A stretch of 64,000 bases of DNA from Deinandra increscens subsp. villosa (lineage: Eukaryota > Streptophyta > Magnoliopsida > Asterales > Asteraceae), in contig JBCNJP010000024.1 in NCBI GenBank assembly GCA_039602395.1, positions 5,549,524 through 5,613,523 on the forward strand. Direction: 5' to 3'. This document shows, one piece after another, positions 54,465 through 64,000 of the stretch. The notes under the pieces were generated by a model. That model was not told where the DNA came from. It saw only the letters and a list, made by a program, of their open reading frames with translations, and made no database searches. Positions within the stretch are counted from its first letter, which is position 1; the number at the start of each line of letters is the position of its first letter. Both the position numbers and the translations under genes were made by a program.

Positions 54465-56534
54465 ATGATTGCTGCTATGGAAATGGATGATGAGGAAGAG
54501 CATGCATTTGTTGTAACTGATGAGAAACCTGAAGAGATTCTGGTGGAAGAGAAGGAAGCCTTTGCTGCTGAGGTTGATAACATCAAGGTATGTCCTAATC
54601 CCACTTGTGCTCGTATAATTCATGGACTTAGGCAAATTTGTAAAAATTATGAGATAGAACTGTTTGAGATAAAATGCGAGAGGAGTTCTTTTAAGGGTAG
54701 ATGGAAAAAGAATGAGGAGAAGGTAAAAGCTCAGAAACTAGACATTATGAAGTATCAAAAACTTGCTACTGAGAAAACTCTACTGTATGACAATGCTAAG
54801 TTAGAAATAGCTGAACTGAGTAAGCAGATAGATGAACTTAAGCATAAGAACAATGAGTTGCAAGTAAAACTTGATGTGAATCATATGAGAAGCAAAAGAA
54901 TGCTAGAGGCTAGTAAGTCTTTGAACACCTGCATAACTGATGTTAGAATGGGTAAGGACAAAGGTGGAATAGGAATTAGCTTCTCAGACAAAAACAAGAA
55001 TGATGTTCCTCAAGATAAAACTAGAGATATAATAGGAATAATCTTTGAGGAGGATCAGGTAGATAGATCTGAAACAGGAACACATGAGATAGGACCTCCC
55101 TTAGATAGTGTTCTGGTAGGAGTGACACCTATGACTGATCAGGAATTTGAAAATGAGAAACACATGATCTATGGGTTAGGTAATCAGGATAAAATTGTGA
55201 CACACGCTTGTGAACCAAGCACTTCCCAGGAGTCATTAAACAATAGTGTTGAACCTGCTGATGGCTTTGTTTCATGTGCAGATGAAGTAGGTATTGAAGA
55301 TGTGTCTAGGGAGGATGCTGAATGTTTGAAAGTCAATGAATGTCATGTGTCTAGTAGTTTAATGTCTGATTTACCCAAGGACGATGTTCTGGCATCTATT
55401 TCAGAACTTAATACGTCCAAGTCAAAACAATTAGTTGTATCTTTGTTATCAAAACATCTTTCTGATTCCAATGAAAAAGTTATTGGTTTTAAAATTCGCG
55501 TGCCTAACACTAAAGTTGGTCGTGAGACTAAGCCCAAAGATTTTGTTGCTTATCCCCAGGTTGTGTCAACTTTCAATAGAACAAACAAGTCTAAATCAGA
55601 ACAATTTTGTTTAATCACACAACCAGAAAAAGACACAAAACATGTTATACACAAATGGGATGATAAGCCAGAATGGAAGTCGTCTTACCCAAGACGTTCA
55701 TACCTCTGTAGTCATGTCAATGGGCCTAGACTTATGAACTGCTTTCAATGTGGAAAACCAGGACACTTTGCTGCTAATTGTGTGAATAGACCATTTCAAC
55801 CATACTATCCGCAAAACCCACGGACTAGTATGTTGGAGAAAATGATGACAGGAGAAAAGCAAAAGCAAAAGCAACAAGCTTTGTCTCAGGGGAAGCAATG
55901 TTTGGAACCAATGAAGACTCAATAGTCTAAGGTTTCAAACACAAAGGCACCAGTGACAAAGCCTGTTGTTAGAAAATGGAATGTGGCCAAAACTCTAAAA
56001 CCCACTTATGTATCTAAAGGAGTTTACAAAAGAAATGATAAGATAAAACCAGAATTTGTTGAGAAACAAATGACTAAAGTCAAAAGAGTTAATAAACCTA
56101 ATGGCAAAGCAAAGGTTGAGCAACAGGTTTTAAAACAAAAAGATGTCACTCAAACAAAACAACTTGTTTACACAAAACTGAAACTTGAGTGGACACCTGT
56201 TAAAAAACCATCTAGTAAAAAGGCCACATCACTGCAAAAGAAACCTGTGTCAGTCAAGAACTCACCAAATGTGTTGAAACCACAGAAAAACACCACCTGG
56301 AAAGCAAAAGTCAACATTCAAAATGTGAATGTACCTGAATCAAAGCCAGAAATGACCCTCCAGTTAGTTAATTACATTGATTCCAAAGGTGTGCCAAGAA
56401 GATCTATCAACAATCTCTGGTACGTTGACAGCGGTTGCTTCCGACATATGACCGGAGACTTACCCCTTTTGGAAGATGTGGAAGACTTCAATGGCGGAGG
56501 TGTATCATTTGCAGGTGGTGTAGGTGGAGAATAA
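54465..56534 (+). pseudogene. gag: Copia-4 Gag (C-terminal part) and protease start
   Basis: The open frame 54465-55925 begins with an acidic stretch, then CPNPTCARIIHGLRQICK and a long coiled coil (about residues 60-150). A CCHC knuckle, CFQCGKPGHFAANC, is at about 426-439. A TAG at 55923-55925 interrupts it; the same frame continues through a Lys/Pro/Val-rich region to YIDSKGVPRRSINNLWYVDSG, entering the protease (DSG intact) with no Gag stop in between. So here the AWV..N-stop segment seen in relatives is absent, as if Gag and Pol were fused. A frameshift follows at about 56530. Confidence 0.82.
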
Positions 56535-59500
56535 GTAAGAAAGGAGTAGTGAGAAGTGGAAGTTTGACATTCTCTGATGTGCACTATGTGGAGGAATTAT
56601 CTCACAGTTTGCTCAGTGTGTCACAAATTTGTGATAGGTAATATTCAGTCTTGTTCAACCGCAAGGAATGCATCATACTCAAGCCAGGTGTCAAAATTCC
56701 AGAGGAGTGCATCTTGATGGGTACTCTGAGAAGAGCAAATTCTTATCAGCTTAATATGGGTCAACCTCCAACCTCAGAAGTAGCCTGTCTTATATCCAAA
56801 CAAAATGAGAACTTAGCTCTATTATGGCATAGGCGTCTGGGCAGGCTAACATGAAGAATTTGACCAAGCTTGCAAAAGGAGAACATGTCAGAAAGCTGCC
56901 TATCAAAGATTTCTCTACTGTAGAAAAATGTGTGGCTTGTGCGAAGGGGAAGCAGCACAAGTTGCCGCACCGTCTGAAGATAGCAAATTCAATGTCATCC
57001 GTATTACAACTTCTTCACATGGATTTATTTGGGCCAATGCAAGTACAAAGCATCACCAAATTCTCTTACTGTCTCGTGATTGTGGATGACTACTCACGAT
57101 TCACTTGGGTTTTCTTTCTATCAAACAAGCATGAAACTCCGATCTTAGTGAAACAGTTTGTCACGCTTATAGAGAATCAGCTGAACAAGAAGGTCAAGGC
57201 TATTAGAACGGACAACGGACCAAAATTTAAAAATGCTGAGTTAAATATGTTCTGTGGAGAGAAGGGGATAGAGAGACAGTTCAGTGCACCCTACACACCA
57301 CAACAGAATGGAGTCGCTGAGAGAAGAAACAGGACACTCATTGAAGCAGCAAGAACAATGATGTGTGAAGCTAAATTGCCAATCTTCTTCTGGGCTGAAG
57401 CGGTCAACACGGCTTGTTACGTGCAGAATCGTGTTCTTTTAAACAAGCGTCATGAGAAGACTCCGTATGAGATTGTTTATAAAGAGAAGCCAACGGTGGG
57501 ATATTTCAAGACTTTCGGGTGTCCATGCACGGTTCTGATTCAGTCCGATGTGGGGAAATTCGATGCTAAGGCTGATGAGTGTTATTTTGTGGGTTATTCG
57601 GCAAATAGTGCTTATCGTGTCTACAACAAAACCACCAGTTTAATCATTGAGGCATATAACGTAGACTGGCTTGAAGACAATCCTACAGATGCAGGGAGTG
57701 GACCAAATTGGATTTTTGATTATGGGTCACTGTTTGAAGGGTTCAAGTTTTCAAATGTTTTTCATCATTTGGGTGAGGAAGAAGACATTATTGCTCAATC
57801 ATCTGAATCAAGACCTCATGTTGAAAAAGTTAGTGAGAAAGCACCAGATTCAGTTCCCACAAATATCAATGCAGATACTCCGGGATCTTCGGGAACTCAT
57901 GATGATTCAGAAATTTCTCAAAACCAAGGTATGAATGATAACTTTGTTAATTCTAACCTGCCTGTTTCTGTTCCTGTGCCAGATGTTCAAGTATCAAGGA
58001 TCAACAAAGACCATCCGATTAGCAGTATACTTGGGCCAGTTTCAGCAGGTGTTAACAGCTAGAAGCTGCACTGGAGACATTAATTTCTGCATGTATTCGT
58101 GCTTCATATCCCAGATTGAGCCTCCTAATGTGATGGTTGCTCTCAGAGATCCAAGTTGGATAGAGGCCATGCACAATGAATTAAATTAGTTTTCAAAGCT
58201 GGGAGTATGGCGTCTAGTGGAAAGGGCAGAGAACAAGAAGGTTATACCCACACGTTAGTTATACAAGAACAAGAAGGATGACACGGGTATAACTGTCAGA
58301 AACAAGGCATGGTTGATTGTTTAGGGTCACAGACAAATTCATGGAATTGACTATGAGGAGGTGTATGCACACGTGGCCAGATTGGATGCTATCCGGATAT
58401 TCCTTGCAGTTGCATCATATCTTAACTTCACAGTACACCAGATGGACGTCAAGACGACATTTTTGTATGCAGAAATGAATGAGGAAGTTTATGTGACTCA
58501 ACCACCGGGGTTTGTAGATGAGGAGCATCCAGATCATGTGTATCTTCTGGAAAAAGCTTTGTATGGACTACATCAAGCTCCACGCACGTGGTATGAGACG
58601 CTATCAACTCATCTGGTGGAGAATGGATACTCAAGAGGAGTGGTTGATCAGACTCTTTTTAGGAAGAGGGTGAAGGATGATATCATCATGGTGCAGGTTT
58701 ATGTAGATGACATCATCTACGGGTCAACAAACGAAGAATTATGCACTGAGTTTGAAGAAATAATGAGAAAGAAATTTGAAATGAGTGATCAAGGAGAGAT
58801 GAGTTTCTTCCTAGCCTTGCAAGTGAAACAGGATGAATCTGGGATTCTTATTCACCAAGCAAAATATGTGAATGAGATTCTAGAAAAATTCAAAATGCAA
58901 GATTCCAAGCCAATCTCAACTCCCATGGCATCCCGACCTCTACTGACAGCAGATGCAGATGGGGAGTCAGTGAGTGAATTCATGTATCGCTCGATGATTG
59001 GATCACTTATGTATTTGACAGCAAGCATGCTAGATATTATGCATGCAGTGTGTTTGTGTGCCCGCTATCAGGCTAATCCTAAACTTTCACATTTAATTGC
59101 TGTTAAACGTATCTTTAGGTATCTGAAGGGCAGGCCTAGGCTTGGACTTTGGTACCCAAAGAACACTGTTTTCCAATTGTTTGCATTTACTGACAGTGAT
59201 TATGGAGGTAGTGATCTTGACAGGAAATCAACAACTGGTGGATGTCAGTATCTGGGAGACAGACTCATTTCTTGGCAGAGCAAAAAGCAGCATACCGTGT
59301 CGAAGTCAACTACAGAAGCTGAATATGTGGCAGCATCCGCTGGATGCTCACAGGTAGTATGGATACAAAATCAGCTCACTGATTACGGTATGGAATTTGT
59401 TAACACTCCTATCTTTTATGATAACGCTGCTGCTCTAGAAATTGTGAAAAACCCCGTTCATCACTCAAAAACAAAGCACATAGACATCAAGGTACATTTT

Positions 59501-59647
59501 ATTCGTGATTATTATGATCGGGAGTCAATTCAGCTCCAAAAGGTGAGCACATACCAAAATGTGTATGATATCTTCACAAAACCCCTCCCTCGTCCCAATT
59601 TTGAAATGTGTGTCGAAGGCCTAAGGATGGTTGCCTTCGAGGAATGA
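56435..59647 (+). pseudogene. pol: Copia-4 Pol: protease end, integrase, RT, RNase H
   Basis: Pieces: 56435-56854 with a stop at 56639-56641 (protease end and GAG-pre-integrase), 56851-58062 (integrase with MDLFGP, RTDNGPKF and AERRNRTLIE, all present), 57935-58189 overlapping in another frame, and 58361-59647 (RT from VARLDAIRIF with QMDVKTTFL and YVDD, then RNase H with FTDSDYGGS). Between 58187 and 58361 at least three stops interrupt the RT N-terminus. Catalytic residues are kept, so decay is by nonsense and frameshift rather than active-site loss. Confidence 0.92.
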
Positions 59648-60700
59648 TCTGATAAAAAATTCTTGTAAATATCGTTGTTTCAGAAAATCTAAAAAATATC
59701 TGTTTGAGCTTTTTATGATGTCTTTTGTTTGCCTTGAGTTGGTAGGAAGTGATATAAATTTCCAAGACAATCGGAGACTGACACGTGTAAGGCAGAAGTG
59801 AAAGACGACTCAAAGATGATGTTTCGGTAAGCTTAATCAAAAGCTATGATCATCCATGTAAGTTCAGTAAACTTAACTTCTATATATGTTTAGTTTTCCT
59901 TCCTGGTTTACATAGTTTAAAAGACTGAGTCCCAGCAAAAACGGGTTGAGAGTGGTATTCACCTAGTATTCACTCTCTCACACGCCATGTTTCTGCTAAT
60001 TATGACAACACCACAGAAAGAAAAAGAAAAATGAAAAGAAAAAGAAAAATGAAAAGAAAAAGGAAAATAAAAAATGATGATAAAAATAAATAAATTATTG
60101 TGTTTGGTCTTCTCTGCGTGCTTATGCGGCCGACCTGATCACCAACTGATAATTAAGAAAATAAGTGCTGGTCATGACGGTGTTGCATGGTTCCTCAAGT
60201 TGGGGGTTTGTAAATCCTCAATAAACTCTGAGGTTGGGTAGGTTTTGCTATGAACAATTGGGTGTGGGGACAGTTAAACATGACGGTAATTATGTACCAT
60301 AATTAAGCACTTAGATTTTTTTTATCTGGATGTGAGTTTATGTGGTTTCAAATATTTTTGGGCAATCGTCTAGAGCGTCGAGTAACGGAAGCTGAAAAGG
60401 GTTCCTCAGTCAAAGATATGTCTGGTATGATCCATGAAAAACATCAGCTTCGAGGCAAGCGAATATTTTATTTTAGGTTATCTTTGCTTTATGATTATTT
60501 TTCATTATTTATCTATTTTAATTGTTTAAAATTTAATTTTTATTGATCAAGATCAGATACTCGGGGTATGAGTCTGAGGGGAAGTTTTGTAATTCTCAAA
60601 GTTCACAAAATTAACAACATTTCAAGTGTTCTTTCATTTAAAAGAGGTTTGGGGTGTATTTGACAGTTTTTGAAAACATGAGGGGCCAAAGTCAAAATTT
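59648..60700 (+). other. Copia-4 spacer after pol
   Basis: There is no gene. GACACGTGTAAGGCAGAAGT (about 59779) and GAAGCTGAAAAGGGTTCCTC (about 60389) are shared with Copia-2. It holds one CUCUGC/GACCUG fold (60093-60154), GAAAAA-rich tracts (60020-60065), and a TGAGGGGAAG purine word near 60577. Confidence 0.7.
60093..60154 (+). other. Single copy of the CUCUGC/GACCUG fold in Copia-4
   Basis: AATTAT (60093-60098) pairs with ATAATT (60149-60154), and TTGGT (60104-60108) with ACCAA (60141-60145). Between them lie CTTCTCTGCG and GACCTGATC, matching the conserved strands of the Copia-3 units. The apical stem is short (TGC/GCG). It lies about 450 nt after pol. Confidence 0.55.
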
Positions 60701-61053
60701 TTTTTAAACAAAAACCCACACACCCTCATTTCCGATTCACTTCACCATTTACGATCCCCTGTCTCTCTCGTTTACGACCGCCATAGAGAAAACCCTAACC
60801 ACCGCTACACTCGCCGGAAAACCTTTATCCGACCTTCTCCGACCACCACTGGGTAACCTGAGCACTCCAACACCTTCGCCCTCCTTTTCCGATCTCGAAC
60901 CCACGATCAATCGACTGTTTTCATGCCTTTTCGTTGATTTATTTACGATTTTAGAAGATTTTGAAGGCTCGGTGTTCATCATCCATATTTTTCGAACTTT
61001 TCCTTCGATTACCCGTGAATAGAAGTCGGATTTGTGTTAGAAACTGTTAAAAG
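60701..61053 (+). promoter_or_regulatory. Putative promoter and 5'-UTR exon of the Copia-4 accessory gene
   Basis: A CT-rich leader with a telo-box (AAACCCTAA, about 60790-60798) ends at the donor AAAAG/GTAGTG (61053/61054). No clear TATA box is seen. TTTACGAT words in both orientations are scattered here and in the following intron. Confidence 0.4.
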
Positions 61054-61671
61054 GTAGTGGTAACCATTCATTGTACATATTTGACGGGTATTAACATGTT
61101 TACAAGTCCAGTTGCAAGTCCATCCATGGAGTTTTTGGTGTTTACGATAATCGCAATGTTGAAGACGACATTTCAGTGTTCACGATTCGTGTTTATGATT
61201 GGCGATTACGATCCTCGTTTACGATCTGTGTTTCCGTAGTAGTTTACGACTGGGCCATATGAGTTTTTAAGATGTTTACGACTGGGCTTTAGCGATTACG
61301 ACTGAACTTTGGCCCGGTCAATATTCCCTTATCGTAAACCCGGATTGAATGTTGTAAACCCATTTTGTGGACCGTGAACATGAATAGTAGATCGCAAACA
61401 CACTTGATTCTTTTAATTAAATCATAAACACCTAATATTTTTTGAATCTTATTAAACTTAATCGTTTTAAGATAAAATTGAATGTGTTGATTTTAAAGAA
61501 TGTGTTTGTCAATTTGTGCTTCAAAATCAAATATTTTTCTTGAACGTTTAAATTGAGATTTTCAGAAATTATCAAGTTAAATGTGTTAATCAATTGAACT
61601 TCAAGATACTGTTGGCAAACATAATTAAGCTTTGATGAACAAGTCTGATACATTTGTCTTGTCTTTCTCAG
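61054..61671 (+). other. Putative 5'-UTR intron of the Copia-4 accessory gene
   Basis: 618 bp bounded by GTAGTG and TTTCTCAG; the ATG follows the acceptor directly. It mirrors the Copia-3 arrangement (648 bp, ATG 2 nt after the acceptor). About ten TTTACGA/TCGTAAA words lie in its first 350 bp. Confidence 0.5.
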
Positions 61672-64000
61672 ATGGCAGACGACATGCTTGATGAAGAGAT
61701 TCAGTTTGAAAGAGATCACTGCATCCCGGCATATCTTGAAGACCCACCAGAGAAGCATATGCAATTAATTTATTCGTTGGTGGCCGGGATGAACGTCTGC
61801 AATATTAATCACGCTCTGAGAATAAGCTTCCTTATTGATGAGCAGCTTGTAAGGGAGTTCTGGGGAACTGCTAGAGTGAGTGATGATAAGTCAAGGATCA
61901 CTACAACAATTCAGAACAGGCAGATAGTGATACTTGAAGAAGACATCAGAAAAGGACTGAACATTAATGACAGAGCTACAGATCCAATTGAGTATCCCAA
62001 GGCTACAGTTTTAGAGGGTGCTTAATCTCTAGGGTATGAAGGAAAGTTCCCGCCCATCTTCAAGAAGTTGTTGCCGCACTACTGGAGGTGCCTGGCTCAC
62101 TATATGCAGAAATCCTTTCTGGGAAAGAGAACTAGCTTCAATCAGCTTAACAAACTGCATGGAACAGCTTTTGTCGCATTGGCCTTAGACTGGAACTTCA
62201 ATTTCTCAAAGATGATACTGTTAGACTGGATAGGCAATGCTGATCTGAGCGCTCGAGAACAGTTCCTGATGACACCAAGATTTGTGCAAATGGTGGTGAT
62301 GGAGAAATATCCTATGATTGAAGAGAGGATAGAAAAATTGGATGTTAAGGTGATGGATAGTGGTGTGTTTGGCCTGCAGACACAAGACAGAAGAGGAAAG
62401 AACAACTTTGAGGGAAGGATTGAATGGGTCAAAAGGGGTGCCTTTCCTGAAGTTGCTAGAGAGCAGGTGATCGAGTCAGATCAAGAGGCTGAACCTCAAC
62501 CAGATGTGCCGACTGTTAATGTGTCTGTTGCTGAAGACCACGATGTGACAGCACCTGTTGCTGTAAATGTTCTGGAACTAACAGAAGTTATACCTTCTGA
62601 TGAAGAAAACATGATGGACGACATCTTCGCTGATCAAGAGAATTTGGATGATTATATCTATGGGGATTTAGGGCCAATCAATCTTAAAAGAACAAGGGAT
62701 GTCCTGAACTCGTCTTCTAGCGGTTACTCAATCCCTCAAGAGTTGGATACTCAGTTTAATGTGAATGAGATGCTTGAAGAGCCTGTCCCTTTTCGTGAAC
62801 CATCTCCCAGGAAGAGGTCAGATCCAAGAAGTGTCAGGTTCAAGTTTACAAAGACTAGCCCAGTCCTCTTCTGAATGAACGTAGCCCTGTTCATGAAGAA
62901 AGGCAATTTCTAGAAGTTGATAACACCTTTGTTGTACCCAGCCCAGTTAGAGTGGGTGTCTCTACTGGAACAAGTCTGCCACCAGCTATTCCAAGTTTCC
63001 CCCTATTTCAAGCTGCTGATCTCCCAATAGAGATGAGGTTGAGTGCTGACCCTCAAATAAATTTTCTTCTGTCTCAAAACCGAGCACGTGAAAATGAGAT
63101 AAAAGCACTGAGGGATGAAAACAAGACCCTGAATGAAGCTGCCAACAAACTAAGGTTCAAGTTCCTGTATGAAGCTTTAATGGATCTAAAGAAGAAGCAT
63201 ACTGAATTGAAAGGAGTTGTAGAGACAAAATCTTCTGGTGATCATGGCCAGAGCTCATCTCAAGGAGTTCAGGGTACAAGTGCTACACAAGAAGATAAAG
63301 GAGATGACACTATAGAGATGTCAGACTATGCTCGAAGTGGAAGAGTCATCTCTAAAGCGCCAGAAGGTCATGACAACTGGTTCAAGGAGTTCATTCAAGG
63401 ACAAGCCCCCACTCAATACACCATCGATGTTGGTGAAAGCTCAATCGACAAAAGGCGGAGTCGTGAAGCAATTCTGTGCTGGCACTATGACTCCGAGAAG
63501 AAGCTGTTTGCTGTAATCCGTGATGGCTATAGTCCAGTGGAATATTACAGAACACGAACCCAATTTCACTCCTGGACTGAGCCTGAGATTAGAAGCCTGT
63601 TGAGAGCTCTATACATAAACAGATGGAACAACACTGAAGGAGATCTAGTTCGGAACAACATGATGAGCCATTTGGCAGAAAATTTTGTGAACTTCGATCT
63701 GAAGCAGGTAAAATGGGTTGAAACTGGAACTGACCCAGTAACTGGTGATCCAATAGGTGAAGCGAGGCGACCACCCACCAAACGCACAAGAGTAATAAAC
63801 TTGTTGGACGAAATTGAAGATGGTACCTTAGTAAAAAACTTTGACTGTTGGATTTACGATCCAACGACGCATGAAGCGGTGGTGCTTTGCAAGAAGATGA
63901 GACAGTTTCGCTTCTGCGATCCGGTTGACTTGCTTAGGTTTGGTGAAAAAGATATCAAGCTCCTCGCCTCCCAACCAATTCTCGGTGATGACAATGACCT
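61672..64000 (+). pseudogene. Copia-4 accessory gene (env-position protein), incomplete at window end
   Basis: The ATG at 61672 gives MADDMLDEEIQ. The conserved block has VREFWGTARV, VILEEDIRKGLNIND, YWRCLAHYMQK, DWNFNFSKMIL and LMTPRFVQMVV, as in Copia-1 and Copia-3. A TAA at 62023-62025 interrupts a frame that otherwise stays in phase to 62874. A frameshift near 62865 leads into a frame open from 62874 to the window end (375 codons). That part has a coiled-coil-like stretch (NRARENEIKALRDENK) and a C-terminal domain with CWHYDSEKKLFAVIRDG, WVETGTDPVTGDP and CWIYDPTTHEAVVLCKK. Function unknown; its end lies outside. Confidence 0.75.

Larger units (their letters stand above)
54450..64000 (+). 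mobile_element. Copia-4: Sirevirus-like element, 5'-truncated, running off the window
   Basis: The order is partial gag, pol, spacer, accessory gene; the 3' LTR lies beyond the window. The left end lacks LTR, primer site and Gag N-terminus and abuts Copia-3 head-to-head. The spacer is homologous to that of Copia-2. Multiple stops and frameshifts are present. Confidence 0.88.

Noticed and set aside
54465..54600. Copia-4 Gag ATG at 54465 as the native start
   Set aside because: The capsid domain that should precede it is missing and the sequence joins Copia-3 just upstream, so the ATG is internal.

Overview
The window is plant nuclear repeat DNA, almost certainly from a composite (Asteraceae) species. 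Nested LTR retrotransposons fill most of it. The Ty1/copia elements look Sirevirus-like (SIRE/Maximus type): a long Gag with a coiled coil and CCHC knuckles, an initiator-Met tRNA primer site, a Pol in the order protease-integrase-RT-RNase H, and a long extra gene after pol. I recognise that extra gene from composite genomes by memory only. No RNA gene, CRISPR array or bacterial-type gene is present.

Layout. (1) 1-862 and 25036-27418: a multi-exon plant transposase-related gene (Ptta/En/Spm, Transposase_24 type), split inside an intron by Copia-1. (2) 863-25030: Copia-1, with near-identical LTRs and the target duplication AGCTA. Its downstream accessory ORF is itself split by a complete Ty3/gypsy chromovirus of Tekay/Del type (10696-22128, target duplication CTCAA). 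(3) 27419-27918: a run of N. (4) 27919-36932: Copia-2, a non-autonomous relative that lacks pol and the N-terminal Gag domain and carries a solo Tekay-like LTR (32651-35885). Copia-2 sits inside another related element, of which only the 3' internal part and 3' LTR remain (36933-38475). (5) 38476-42519: anonymous AT-rich DNA with a hAT-type element (38768-41276) that holds three fold-back MITE-like units bordered by TA arrays. (6) 42520 to about 54450, minus strand: Copia-3. (7) About 54450 to the window end, plus strand: Copia-4. Copia-3 and Copia-4 meet head-to-head, each cut off within gag.

No autonomous element is intact. Every pol and accessory ORF carries nonsense codons, frameshifts or lost catalytic residues. 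Three features are shared between elements and not explained by the standard LTR-element plan. First, three copia elements carry a homologous accessory gene after pol; it has its own TATA or telo-box leader, and in two of them a putative 5'-UTR intron of about 0.6 kb that ends 0-2 nt before the ATG. Second, a compact RNA fold with covarying stems around invariant CUCUGC and GACCUG strands lies 0.5-0.7 kb after pol; there are three tandem copies in Copia-3, two in Copia-2 and one in Copia-4. Third, each element has its own private family of short inverted-repeat words in its non-coding parts.
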